From Lasiodiplodia sp. COLG20 (taxonomy: Eukaryota > Ascomycota > Dothideomycetes > Botryosphaeriales > Botryosphaeriaceae): a stretch of 64,000 nucleotides of DNA. Positions 46,197-56,466 of this stretch are shown one piece after another. Position 1 is the first letter of the stretch. Each line of letters opens with the position of its first letter. The DNA is taken from the NCBI GenBank assembly GCA_009801085.1, contig VNWV01000001.1, positions 3,224,001-3,288,000 on the forward strand, read 5' to 3'. The notes under the pieces were generated by a model, which was not told where the DNA came from, searched no databases, and saw nothing but the letters and a program-made list of their open reading frames with translations. Both the position numbers and the translations under genes were made by a program.

Positions 46197-47531
46197 ATGG
46201 CTCCAGCCATTCGCATCATTGCCGCTCTTGGCGAGGGATATTTTGGTGTTGTTTTCGAGGCGCAGATCGACGGGGCAAAATATGCTATCAAGATGGTATT
46301 CTTCCTCCGTCCACTCCATGCTATCCATCAGCTAACCCATGTCCACTCAGTTCAAGCACAATGAACAAGAGGCTCTTGAAAATGAATGCCGTGCCTACCA
46401 TGCCATCTCTATGGTACCATCGCTTCGTAGTCGGATCTGCCGCCTCGAAGGTCTCGTAGACGACCTACCTGACCACTACAACTACCAACTCCTACCAGCT
46501 CTCCAACTGCAACGTCTTTACGGTGATAATCTTGCGATGGTCATTACCAAGCTTCCAAAGCCTAAGCGAGATGAGCTTCGAGACCACCTTCACCATACGC
46601 TTGACATACTCCATAATGATGCCGAGCTTACCCACGGAGACATCAGGCCAAACAACGTTATTCTAGAGGGCAACTTTCCTGTGCTCATTGACTTCAGCAA
46701 CGCTGCATTTAAGTCTGAGCTCAGTGACAAACTTTGGTACTTAGAGACTTGCAACGACCATGACTCACTTAATGAGATGTTCGACCGCGTTGATTCATCC
46801 GAGGTTCGATTGTTCCCCACCACTTCGGAATCAGGACACTAACTATGACACAGGCAACCACCATGATAATCAAGAGACTTGAAAAACTTGGTCCAGATGT
46901 TCCCGGACGAGACTTTCAACATGTCTTTGCCGATCTACTGAGTGTGAGTCGATGGCTCTCTCCCGAACTTATTCGCGATCTCCAGCAGGCTGTTCCATCG
47001 CCTATCCCAGCCCTTTCCCTCCACATGGCAACTCATCTGGCGAGCAATGGTCAGCACCACGACGCCTTCGGCCTTCTGATGCAGGCGATTGATCATGAAG
47101 AACGCTATCCGACTCCTGACCTCTCTGACGTATCATCTACAGTGTGTCTCATGAAACAAAAGGCCGCGTACCTTGCAGAAGAGCACCATGCCGTGTCCGG
47201 CGAGATCATTGAACCAGGCGCCCTTCAGCTGTATAGAGACGCCATCGAGGCATCCTACTTACACCATGGCTCATCTGACTTCGACCTTCTGAATCTGATA
47301 TTGGACTACGCTCGCTTCCTGCGTTATCATGCTTCACCTGAAGATGCTTTCCAGGAATTCTGCGATATATTCAACGCAATGGATGATAGTATGGGCCATG
47401 GTTACTTGGCAGCTTGGCTGGCAAATATCCTTGAGAATGAGGTTATTTATGATTTACAGGACGAAGAAATGATATCTCGCGCAGAGGACCTGTGGTCCAA
47501 GGCTCAGGCACTAGCCAGAGGTATTTCTTAA
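46197..47531 (+). CDS. Kinase-like protein with C-terminal helical region
   Basis: Three exons (46197-46295, 46351-46803, 46854-47531) give 409 residues. The N-lobe has a glycine loop ALGEGYFGVVFEA (residues 9-21) and K32 in YAIK. The catalytic loop is THGDIRPNNVILE (D130) and the metal-binding motif is DFS (D147) in place of DFG. From there on there is no room for a full C-lobe; instead about 220 residues of helical, possibly TPR-like sequence follow. The second intron (50 bp) has a weak donor GTTCGA but a strong branch CACTAAC and acceptor ACAG and keeps phase; without it the kinase part would stop at 46842 and a separate ORF would start at 46845. Kinase or small-molecule phosphotransferase activity is plausible but not assured. 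Confidence 0.62.
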
Positions 47532-47943
47532 GACTAGACTGTTACCCAGCACTAATTAAAGGACTTTAGTTGATGATCTCGGATGCGTTGTGTATGTCCG
47601 TTCGTAATACCATTTCTGGGGGCTCAATCAATGGTAATTGTATTATGTTATCGATTTGCCCAAGTAAGGGTGTTTATGGAGTCGATTTCCTTTCTCTTTG
47701 TTCTGTCCTAGCGAGATAGTTCTATCCGCATCCGGGTTGTAAGTACACTACTCTTTCAAGTCGCGACAGAGAAGCTTTCCCCTTTCATTCTCCGCAGGAC
47801 AACAAAGGAAAAGTCCCATGACCGGCTTCTGGGTATGCAAATATAAGATAGACTGACCGACACTTCACTTGCTCAGTCTTCAATTTCATCCAACGCGCTT
47901 CTTTCAACCCCAAGCCAACGCAGTCACTTCAGAATCTATTTCC
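47532..47943. other. Intergenic region, nothing recognised
   Basis: No supported feature between the kinase-like and lysine-rich genes. Confidence 0.45.
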
Positions 47944-48892
47944 ATGTCTGCTCAGGGTACTTCTGATTGGCAACAGGCCATGCTTACCATGCCCGACCAT
48001 GCCCTCCCAGAGGGCAACACTACATCAACCAACGAGACTAAAACTACAAAAAAAAAGAAAATCGGTCTCCGTTGAGGCGGTAGAAGATGTTAAGAGACCG
48101 AAACTGGACAGTCAAGAATCCCCCGAAAAGAAGGGAGAAACGAAGAGCGAAAAGATGAAGACAACACCACTTCCTACCAGGTCGACCAGCATTGTCGAAC
48201 GCCAGATCAATGAAGACGATAAAAAAACAACCAATGAGAAGGAGGAGCATGGTGATGGTCCAAAAGGCACGCAAGATACAGCACCTGTTCTCTCTAGACG
48301 CACAAGAAGCACCAGTCGTCAGCTTGAACCAGACGGTACGCAAACGTCAGAAAGTAATAAAGAAGACAAAAAGAAGGCAATCTCCACCCCTGAAGAGGAG
48401 ACAAAGAGCGCTGGGCGTCAGATACTGTCAAAAAACAAAGAAACGTCGGGTGATGACAAAGGGGAGACACTCGTTCCCGCAATGCGACCAACAAAGACCA
48501 AACGTAAGCTTTCGCTGGATGAGAAGGAGGATTCTGATGAGACACACAAATCGAATGTTGTTCCCGACGAGCGTCAGGTCGTCCCAGGAAGTAGCAGCCC
48601 CTTGGACTACAAAGTAGCTGCGGACCTGGAGAAGCCTACAGAGAAGCCCAAAGAGACGACGCCCAAAGTAAGGAAGCTCAATGAAACAAAGTCCGAAGCG
48701 AAAAAGCCTAGAGAAAAGAAGGCTACACAAAGAGCAACAACTACGAGGGCGCCTGAAAGTTCTTACAACTATAGATCAACATACTCAAGCGCTTATGCGT
48801 ACGACAATATGATTAGGTCCATGACGAACAATCTTAGGCGACAATGGGGGGGAGTAGGTACTCGGGGTGGCCGTGGTCGTCGCAGGAGATAG
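47944..48892 (+). CDS. Lysine-rich, probably nuclear, disordered protein; frame broken at an A9 run
   Basis: An ATG at 47944 opens a frame that stops at 48075, just after a run of nine A (48048-48056). One frame over, a long open frame runs through the same run to 48892. One A fewer would join them into 315 residues, with the basic nuclear-signal-like KKRKS at the join and KRPKLD soon after. The body is Lys/Glu/Ser/Thr-rich with repeated RRTRSTSRQ-type and KETTPK-type stretches, and the C-terminus is Tyr-rich then GTRGGRGRRRR, an RGG-like tail. It is probably disordered and nucleic-acid binding. Whether the break is a sequencing indel, a mutation or recoding cannot be told here. Confidence 0.5.
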
Positions 48893-49220
48893 AGATGAAG
48901 GGGGGATAGAAGAAAGCTAAGAAGAGTTAGAGAGCAAAAGTGGGGAAAGTGCCGGTTTTACCCTTGACGTACCAGTATAAATAGAAGGAGTTTACATTTC
49001 TCATTATACCCGTAGTCTATCCGTACATGATGGACGTTACCAAGATGTCAAGCAAATCATCAACCATGCATTTTTTAGCTATCGGGGACCTACTGAGAAG
49101 TCAAAGCATCTCTAAATACTACTGCCGTCTAGACACCTACGATGGTTCCTGCTGGAAAATAGAAGCCGCTTAGTGTTCTTCTTGACGTTGACTTTTACGA
49201 CGGAATGCGGCGTAGCTGAT
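48893..49220. other. Intergenic region, nothing recognised
   Basis: 3' flanks of two convergent genes; no feature. Confidence 0.4.
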
Positions 49221-49550
49221 CTAGGACATTCCGCCGATGAGGTCGTTTCGGAGCCTAATAGCTGCGGTGAGTAGGCCGGAAAGCCTGTCGTAGTCGGACC
49301 AGACATCAGCTCTAAGCCGCATGAAGAAAAGAACACGGTCGTCAGCAACAGCAGCCTGAGCGATGATAGCTGGGAGGCTGCCGTTGTGTGGAGCAGTCCT
49401 TGCCAGCATCTCGATCTTGTCACAAATGCGGTTGATAGCTTTGCGCAGATTCTTCAGAATTCCCATGGCATCTTCCATGGTCATCTGGTCGACCTCCTTG
49501 GTAGGACCAAACAGGGATTCCTCGGGTGTTTGCTGGTTGGCGTCGGACAT
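49221..49550 (-). CDS. Small hypothetical helical protein
   Basis: Single exon, 109 residues, ATG at 49550 in context ATCATGTCC. After an acidic/polar start the sequence is predicted helical with regular hydrophobics (MGILKNLRKAINRICDKIEM, then RLSGLLTAAIRLRNDLIGG). No family recognised and no signal peptide. Good start context and protein-like composition are the only support. It resembles the other orphan genes between 42 and 55 kb in size. Confidence 0.55.
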   Translation of the reverse strand: MSDANQQTPEESLFGPTKEVDQMTMEDAMGILKNLRKAINRICDKIEMLARTAPHNGSLPAIIAQAAVADDRVLFFMRLRADVWSDYDRLSGLLTAAIRLRNDLIGGMS

Positions 49551-50172
49551 GATGGTAGGGTTCGCGAATCGTGAGTTACGGTCGATTGTTTCGTCTCAGT
49601 ACTTTGCAGCGTATTGGAGTACTACCGCCTGTGGGGCTCTCATATAGCAGCTATGTCTGCATTGTACATGAGTAATCAAATTCTTGTCCACGTTGTTCAG
49701 AATTGTGAGGTGTCTTGTTGATGAGCAATGTTGCTCGAGTAGACGCTGCGTTCCGATGCTCTTCCCTCCATTCACCATGTGTAAAGGTCACTTGAGCCAA
49801 ACCATCGTTGCCGGATCAGCCTCGCAGACAGGTGTGAGTACATAGGAGTGGTTCGCGCGTTTGATATTGCATGGCTGTTCAATGGCGCTTGATGAAGATG
49901 ATGCATAATCTCGGAAATTGGAAGCGCCGGGCTTTCTAGCAGTGTAATCACACGAGATGTTCCGAGGGGTGACTCGAAGGGTTAAATACAACTTGCGGGG
50001 CTACTTGAGTGAGTCCTATGTGCCGAATGTTCATGTCTGGTTAACACCCCCAGAATCTTGGCGCTACTGCGCGTGAACAACGTGGCAAGCGCATCTGCCC
50101 GGCGCCACCACTGCTCGAGACACGTGTCACTGACCACCAAACATCTGCAAATCGCGTCACCGCCTCGGTCCT
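49551..50172. other. Intergenic region, nothing recognised
   Basis: No supported feature. Confidence 0.4.
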
Positions 50173-50271
50173 ATGGCTTCTGATTGCAGTCTCCTCGGGG
50201 GCCTACCGTGTAACAGTGAATATGGCGACGTCTTTGAAGTGAACATCAGCGGCAAGCCATGTGCCCTCAAG
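50173..50271 (+). pseudogene. Orphan first exon related to the kinase-like gene
   Basis: ATG-led frame of 33 codons followed by a GT donor (GTTGTA). It has the same length (99 bp), phase and exon end as exon 1 of the kinase-like gene at 46197, and a similar pattern: YGDVFEVNISGKPCALK here against FGVVFEAQIDGAKYAIK there. The glycine loop is eroded (LPCNSEYG). After the intron-like stretch the frame soon hits stops and no HGD or DFG-type motif follows, so this seems to be a broken duplicate. Confidence 0.45.
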
Positions 50272-50693
50272 GTTGTATGTTGACTATTTCTGTACTATTT
50301 CTTGATTAGTCAGGCCGAGTTACGGGTCGACTCGCATTGCTAAGGCTAGATGAGACGCCAAATACAGGGAAATACGGCGTCGTAGGCAAGAGCTGATGGA
50401 AGCAAGTAAGATTCTCTAAGTTTTTCAGCGCTTAGTGAATGAGCAGAATAATTCTCCATTAGCTTCTCAAATAATGAAAACGAAATGCCTTTTGATGTAT
50501 AAAGGTGCAGAGCCAAGGGATTTCTTGAGTAATCAGGGCGATAGTCATGGTATGACACCACGCATTGCTGCAAAAAGGTCGAATAGCAAATATTCTTGAC
50601 CAGGTGCGCTTGAAATTAGACACGATGAAGTTCCAGACATGCAGGAGCATTAACAGCCAATCCGTAGATGACACGGCCCCACCTCTTTGCTAT
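50272..50693. other. Region after the orphan kinase-like exon
   Basis: Nothing recognisable; should hold the lost downstream exons if the duplicate was once complete. Confidence 0.35.
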
Positions 50694-51725
50694 TCAGAGA
50701 TCATCATCATCATCATCATCATCCATATCCTCATCCTCCATATCAGTATCATCCTGATTCTTGGGCTTGATCCCGCGGTAGTTTTGGCAATTGTGAGCGT
50801 ACGTCGTCCTGGGCACCGACATTCCCAAGTCCGAAGACACCAGTAAAAACCTCTCAACTCCACCAGCAAGGAATCCGTCGAGCATAGGGAATATGCAAGA
50901 AGCGAAGCGGGCGAATAGGAACTCGGTCGCCACGCCTCGCAGAGGGAGCACTTCGGTGTTGTGGTAGAGCATGGCGAGCTCCGTCGATGGCGTGAGCAGG
51001 GTCGTGACGAGGTCACCGGCCTTAGGGACAATGGTGAGTTGACGCATAGAGAAGGCGGTGCTCAGATCCCGGCGTAAGAGCAGCCGGTTGGCAACGTCAT
51101 GGATGTTGGCAGACCGGTGGTCGCTAACATAACGATGCATATCGTTCTTGTCGAACCAGCGGTCATTGTGGACTGGAAGCAGGTACGCCGGCTCGCAGAG
51201 GTGGGCATGCGCGCTCATACGGCACGAGGCATCACGCACATGTACCTTGGTTGAGCTATCCGTCGCGGCTGTGATGGAGGCGGTGTCCTCGAGCGGAGTG
51301 TAACAGGCAGCCCATGCAGACGGCAGCTCGCCGTGAGGGAAGCGCCACTCGGTGAAGTTGGGGACGACAGGGTATTTGTAAGTTCCAGTGGTTCCCTTGG
51401 GCGTAGGAACGCAGAAGAAGTAGTCAGAGCCGGTTAGCACAGAATAAGAGCCAGCACGAATGGGCTCTCCGGTGGCAGTGAGGCTTAGGTAGCCGTCGAA
51501 GCGGTTACCGGCGATAATGGCGCAGGCGGTATGAGCAGTGGTGAAATGGATACCGCCCGTGGGTTGGTCTAGGGCGAGCAGGCTGAAGAGGCGGTTCTTC
51601 GCAGTTGGGTAGGCGGGATGACGGAAATGCACGACATGGCGGGGATCGGTGGAGACGGTTTCGACGCCAACGATATGTTCGGGCACGCGTTGCGCGGGGC
51701 GGATGCGGATCGTGGGTGCGACCAT
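50694..51725 (-). CDS. HNH-nuclease-domain protein (fungal HNH_2 type)
   Basis: Single exon, 343 residues from the ATG at 51725; the frame is open further up but only with GTG. The middle carries the fungal HNH_2 pattern: RMSAHAHLCEPAYLLPVHND with the His and downstream WFDKNDM, then DVANRLLLRRDLSTAFSMRQ, and IVPKAGD. HNH_2 proteins are abundant orphans in Dothideomycete genomes; the zinc/metal His-Asn-His spacing suggests a nuclease fold, but no activity is established for most. The C-terminus is a run of Asp encoded by an ATC-type microsatellite. Confidence 0.8.
   Translation of the reverse strand: MVAPTIRIRPAQRVPEHIVGVETVSTDPRHVVHFRHPAYPTAKNRLFSLLALDQPTGGIHFTTAHTACAIIAGNRFDGYLSLTATGEPIRAGSYSVLTGSDYFFCVPTPKGTTGTYKYPVVPNFTEWRFPHGELPSAWAACYTPLEDTASITAATDSSTKVHVRDASCRMSAHAHLCEPAYLLPVHNDRWFDKNDMHRYVSDHRSANIHDVANRLLLRRDLSTAFSMRQLTIVPKAGDLVTTLLTPSTELAMLYHNTEVLPLRGVATEFLFARFASCIFPMLDGFLAGGVERFLLVSSDLGMSVPRTTYAHNCQNYRGIKPKNQDDTDMEDEDMDDDDDDDDL
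50699..50722. repeat. Trinucleotide microsatellite (ATC/GAT)n
   Basis: About eight ATC units on the plus strand; read on the minus strand they give the poly-Asp tail of the HNH protein. Confidence 0.85.
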
Positions 51726-52203
51726 GGTGACAGTGAGGATGGAGGTGGTGAGGTTGGCTGCCTGGCGATGACGAACTGGTGTTGGCGCACAAACGGCAGG
51801 TATGCCCGCAATGGCAGGCGCGCCCAACACCTATCCGTCGCCGTCCGCCGAATGTCTCACCGCCCGAAATGGGTGCTGATCGTGCAGAGTAAAAGTCTAG
51901 GCCGTGCTCGCAGGAGCGGTTTCCTACGCCGCAGAGGATTGGATTTGCGGCACTACGAGTCCCTTTCCGAAGACACTGTCTTCTGCCTCAGAGTGTCGTC
52001 GTGATTGGCTCAAGTTGATGCATGACTATTTGAAACCCTGGACAAGGGAATCGAAGTCTTCGCTCGAGTTGTCATCCGCGGAGTGCAGGCACAGCAACAG
52101 CCGGTTACCTTCCCAAAATGGAAAGCGCGTCAACAAAGAGTCCTTCACCCGATCGCCGGCAACGTCCGACAAAACTTCTTCAACATTACATTCACATCTC
52201 ACC
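51726..52203. promoter_or_regulatory. Divergent intergenic region (HNH gene / hypothetical gene)
   Basis: 478 bp between two divergent ATGs. No specific sites recognised. Confidence 0.35.
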
Positions 52204-52905
52204 ATGCTTAAATCGACGGCATCCAATACACCCACTGACGGGTACGACCCGAACTTTGGCGCTCGTGTGAGCGTAGCCTATCACCGCTCAGTGGAGCGCG
52301 ACCGTCTGCGCGAAAAGAAGTACGGCACCGCCATCGCGACCCTCACCCGCCCTGGTGGGACTCCATCGCCCGTTCGCAACCTTTACGCAGAGAAGAAGGA
52401 CATGATTGCCGAGCTCGACGCGGCATACGACCTGCTCAGCGACGATGAACGCAAACGCAGGCCCACCGGCGCCATTCGCGGCTGGATTCAGGCCCTTGAA
52501 AGTCGGTTACGTGATATCGAGAGGTGCGAACGGGATAATGCTGCCAAATTAGCGCGGGAGCTCTTGGGATCCGAGGAAGATGAACCCGCAACCTCTCTTG
52601 AAAGGTTGGCGATTACCGAGGACATCCAAGCTCCAGGTGCTGGTCTTTCCCGCTCAGACCAGCCATCTCTCTCAGCTTCTGAACAACCTTCCATGGTCAA
52701 GCACCACGACGAAGACCCCAGTGAGGCTTCATGTACTCCCCTAATGCTATTTTCAGCTGTTGACTACTCGAAAGCGCAGATACTCATGAGCACCCGGCAT
52801 CGACTTCGGCGGCCAAAAACAGCGCCAATGATCATGGTGTCCCCTTCAGAAGCCCTTCGCTTGATTAGACAAGTCATGATACTGCTCTCGATGCCAGCGG
52901 CTTGA
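52204..52905 (+). CDS. Hypothetical protein
   Basis: Intronless frame of 233 residues from ATG at 52204 (CACCATGC context). The first 130 residues look well folded, charged and helical: SVERDRLREKKYGTAIATL, then AEKKDMIAELDAAYDLLSDD and IQALESRLRDIERCERDN. The rest is Ser/Pro-rich. No family recognised; AAYDLLSDD recalls the end of a J domain, but the HPD motif is absent, so I do not call it DnaJ. An undetected intron near the 3' end is possible because the last 50 residues look less protein-like. Confidence 0.55.
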   Translation: MLKSTASNTPTDGYDPNFGARVSVAYHRSVERDRLREKKYGTAIATLTRPGGTPSPVRNLYAEKKDMIAELDAAYDLLSDDERKRRPTGAIRGWIQALESRLRDIERCERDNAAKLARELLGSEEDEPATSLERLAITEDIQAPGAGLSRSDQPSLSASEQPSMVKHHDEDPSEASCTPLMLFSAVDYSKAQILMSTRHRLRRPKTAPMIMVSPSEALRLIRQVMILLSMPAA

Positions 52906-54224
52906 TCCTCTCTGTGCAACAACTATCAACACTTCCGAACATTCGTCTTGCTCTACACAAAGCACAGCAGTTCTTTCGAAGCCCCAACCAGCAATATCCC
53001 AGTCGTTCAACATTCCGTTGCCAATTCTTGAGGGCATATCTCCAGATCGCTGTGGTACAAGGCCGGGTCATGCTACAACACTCTCTTGCATTTGGCATAT
53101 CTCTTGGTCACGGGTTGCAATTGAAAGGTTTTGGGTCCCGTGTTATTCCTTCGCTGTACCTTCGCACGCCAAGGTACCTGCCATCACTACACTTACATTG
53201 AAGAGATGCAACCAGAGGTGGAGCAAGATCTGTAAACGGGACAGAGATAATCATACTCATGAATCAAAGTTCTTTGGCCTTCTCTGATGTGTTTTTTCGC
53301 TAGTCCTCAGAATATATTGGCCATTATATGAGAGTAGTGACATGGACGGAGTTGAAAGGGAGATGTGGAGAATGGAGATGCGTCAATTGGAACGCGTTAC
53401 GGTTCTGACAAGCAAGATACGCTTTTCATCATTTTTCCCTGATCATACCTTCAATTCGAAGCCAGCATTCACCAAAGACTCTAGAATAATTATGTCTGAC
53501 GGGTAAATCAGGCCGTGATTGGAGACCGATAAACGCAAGGCATCGCCCAATAGACAGGCAGCAAAGTGACGTGAGATAACGAAGCGTGGTCAGGCCAGTC
53601 GAAAGAGAACAGGCGATATGGGGGATTTCTATGGAGAGCCACTGTTGCCGCGTTATCCAGGAGATAATGTCAGCATAACTTTGGTGTCTGTCCGCGACGA
53701 AAGTTCTACAATAAAACACTGACCTCTCCACAAATCTCGAAGAAATACCTTGGGAAAGATGTCCATGATTGCCAATTGAGATGCGCACTGAGCCCGATAA
53801 ACGTTTAATCGGCAATGGAGGTGCAAGGATTCGCCCTGCAGCAGCCTCTTCCGCAACTTGCCTCCTTCACCTTAATATTTCCAACCATGTATGTTCTAAA
53901 ACAAGTATGTGGTTGGGACAGGCCGTTGTGAGAGATGTCTCGTTATGGCGTGCGGTCGTGGGAGGTGAAAGGCGGTCGCGGTCGAGGCGGTACAGGATTG
54001 GCGCGAAAGCGGCGTGTCGGGGCAAGTGGGTGGTCTCATGGTGCATTTGAGGTGCATGCTCCGGGTAGCAATGATGAAGTGCCTTGGTTGGGCGATGCAG
54101 ACATTATTGCGTGGTGTGTCGGCGGGTGGAATTGTGGGTGAAGCGAGCGATGAGACAACAATACGAAAGCCTGACTTACTCACACTCCACTTATCTAGCT
54201 AGAACATCACAAGTCCAAGAGTTC
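52906..54224. other. Gene-poor stretch
   Basis: Short open frames on both strands (for example minus strand 53429-53815) show no family features or consistent splicing. Confidence 0.4.
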
Positions 54225-54617
54225 ATGGTTCCAAACTCGGGGTTTTATCATAATGTGTATAACATACAATCGGAACTGCATGATCTACTCCACCAGTCAC
54301 GAGATTTAGCGGCGCCCGTTAACGGCCAAGACCCAGCTAACGAACCTCTCCTCTCAAGTTTCGTCGCATGTCTCGGCACACTAGCGAGTATAATACCATC
54401 TTTCAGCAAGGCATATGACGATCGCGGGATGAACAGCGCAAGAACCTGCCTACATCTTCCCTCCTCTCGATTCAACCTCACTGGGAAAAACCTCCTCGTC
54501 GCCGCCGGGACACATTTCGGATACTGGGACGCAACAAGCGGTCACGTTCCTTCCTGGATACCTCGCGGAGCGGACTCCGAGCCCGAGCTTAAAGCGGCCC
54601 ATCAGCATGCTCCATGA
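54225..54617 (+). CDS. Small hypothetical protein
   Basis: ATG at 54225 opens 130 codons: an N-terminal helical part (NVYNIQSELHDLLHQSRDL), a short hydrophobic block (FVACLGTLASIIPSFS) and a tail with LTGKNLLVAAGTHFGYWDA. The frame is open for another 47 codons upstream without ATG, so an upstream exon is possible. No family recognised; it may be part of a decayed gene. Confidence 0.4.
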   Translation: MVPNSGFYHNVYNIQSELHDLLHQSRDLAAPVNGQDPANEPLLSSFVACLGTLASIIPSFSKAYDDRGMNSARTCLHLPSSRFNLTGKNLLVAAGTHFGYWDATSGHVPSWIPRGADSEPELKAAHQHAP

Positions 54618-54949
54618 CTTTCTGTGTCGCGTTAGTCGCTCCTCCCTAGTCACGTCCCTAGTCTCATGCCTAATTCGACCTCTCTGCCTCGCATCTCGGA
54701 CTTCTGAAGCGGGCATGACCAACTTTTTCCATCGCTTACGCCGTCTTGGCCTAAAAGACTCCGGCCCGAGATGCCGCTCGTGGAATGGAGTCCTTCGACC
54801 GGAAGGAAAATGACGGCAATTATAAGCGAACCCAAGCTTCACGCTCAAATATGCCGCTGCGCTCACATGTGAAGGCTGGCCCGTTGGCCGGGATAATTAT
54901 TGGGGTAATTATCAAACAGCATACGTTTCGCGCCGCGCGGACCAAACAG

Positions 54950-55045
54950 CATATAGCGTGCTCGATCTCTTGTTAGTAAGAGAATATGCAAATCGCGCCG
55001 CACAGTAGACGTTTGAAGTTGCTGAATGCGTCATGAATGGATTGA
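54950..55045 (-). repeat. Degenerate NFKRLL-type motif, copy A
   Basis: Minus-strand translation gives SNFKRLLCGAICIFSY followed by a stop. Shares ACGTTTGAAGTTG and CGCGCCG blocks at DNA level with copies B and C. Confidence 0.5.
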
Positions 55046-55229
55046 GAAGCATGCAGGCAGATCCATCAGAGTCGCCGTTTGCAGCTCCGTTTATCTGAAG
55101 GCCTTTGTCAGATACGGCACTTTGGGGCTCGAGATTCATGCTGGGACAACATAGCTGCTCACATCTGATCGACTTGACCAAGAGTGGGTGTAGGGTGCGG
55201 AGAAAAGTAAACTCGCGCTATTGGTTGGA

Positions 55230-55345
55230 TACGCAGGTGATTTAGAAAAGATCGACGTGCGTATTGGCGGATGACAAAATATCTTCTTACCGCGCCGCAT
55301 TGAAGACGTTCGAAGTTCTCGGTTGCGCCACTCGCTAATGCGGTG
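55230..55345 (-). repeat. Degenerate NFKRLL-type motif, copy B
   Basis: Minus-strand translation gives ENFERLQCGAVRRYF. The order CGCGCCGCA then GACGTTCGAAGTTC on the plus strand matches copy A. Confidence 0.5.
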
Positions 55346-55369
55346 GTATGCATGAGTGTACGTTCTTCT

Positions 55370-55760
55370 TTCGCAAAATTTAAACGGTCTATAGAAACGT
55401 TTATGCGCTGAGTTTTTATAAGTCTGTATCTTTTTTCATAGTAGATATTAGACTTAAACCCCTTACCATCTCTACTTCTATGCGATAAGCAACGCGACTA
55501 TATAAGTAACTTTCTGTACTTCTTTGTAGAGACCGTAGTATAAGTAGTCTATAATTTTTTCTGAGATAACTGTCTACTTCTCTGCGACGCAACGTTCGAA
55601 TCCGAGTATAGATATCGACGTTAGCGTATCTAAGTACTAATAACTATCTATTATTACCTCCCTTATACTTAGTCATAGCTGAACCTACTTAAGCGAGCGT
55701 ACTGACTGGTATGGCTTTATTTATAGCACGTATCTATCCGACCGGGACCCCGTTATAGCT
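55370..55760. repeat. AT-rich, TpA-rich patch (RIP-like relic)
   Basis: Dense in TA, ATA and TATA steps (for example TATAAGTAACTT, AGTAGTCTATAA) with stops in every frame, unlike the flanks. The look is that of a transposon copy mutated by repeat-induced point mutation, but no element family is recognisable. Confidence 0.45.
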
Positions 55761-56109
55761 GTCTCGATGTATGCTTACAAGAAGATCTTCAAGTCATACA
55801 TCTTAAGAAGGAATCCTACCTTATATTAGTAACCCCCTACTCGCCTTATATGTCCTGTGAGGCTAAATTCCAGACTCTGATTATTAGCACGCCAGCGGTT
55901 ACTCGTCTCCTCTACGTGCCTCCGGACACTTGTCGACAGATAGACCTGACACTTATAGCTGCGGCACCGATTTGCCACGGTACAAGACATGAGGCAAGTT
56001 TAGAAAGCAGTTTTCGGCTAGAAATGACCCCCTGTACGCATCACAGCGGCAAGCGAATCATTTGCTTCCTCTGTCAACAAAAGTCGAGGCCGGGCTGCAC
56101 GTCCCCACT

Positions 56110-56230
56110 TTCGCGCGTGGCGGAATCAAACAACTTCAAACGTCTGCTGCACGGCGCGGTTTGCAGATTTTCTTACCAACAAGCGATGCGGCCACCTTTC
56201 TGGATCTGGTGCCAGTCTCATGATTCGCGG
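56110..56230 (+). repeat. Degenerate NFKRLL-type motif, copy C
   Basis: Plus-strand translation gives SNNFKRLLHGAVCRFSYQQ, the least damaged copy. It is inverted relative to copies A and B. Confidence 0.5.
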
Positions 56231-56466
56231 GGACTCATGCACATCAGATCGCATCGCCAATCCGATAGTTTGGTGCTGCTGCACCTGCATTAACCGTAAT
56301 TGTCGGCTACCAACGGGTCTGCGTCATGTCCCAGGTTATGGTGTCCATTAGTCGCCTTACGTACGGGGTGGACCATGCCCGCTGGCGGTGTCCAGTTTGC
56401 AATCCCCATGTGGCATAGCTGTATCAGCATACCGTCTTCATAGTCAGATGAATGTCTTTCCTGACC

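Larger units (their letters stand above)
54618..56466. other. Degenerate tract: diverged repeats and AT-rich relic
   Basis: No intact gene that I trust. Holds three diverged copies of one motif (entries at 54950, 55230 and 56110) and a TpA-rich patch (55370-55760). An open frame 55850-56293 (147 codons) includes the third copy; its composition is not convincing as a gene. Confidence 0.5.

Noticed and set aside
52390..52460. AAYDLLSDD segment suggesting a DnaJ domain in the hypothetical protein at 52204
   Set aside because: The HPD motif and the rest of the J domain are absent.
53429..53815. Minus-strand open frame of 128 codons
   Set aside because: Alternative splice combinations give other equally poor reading frames; no family recognised.
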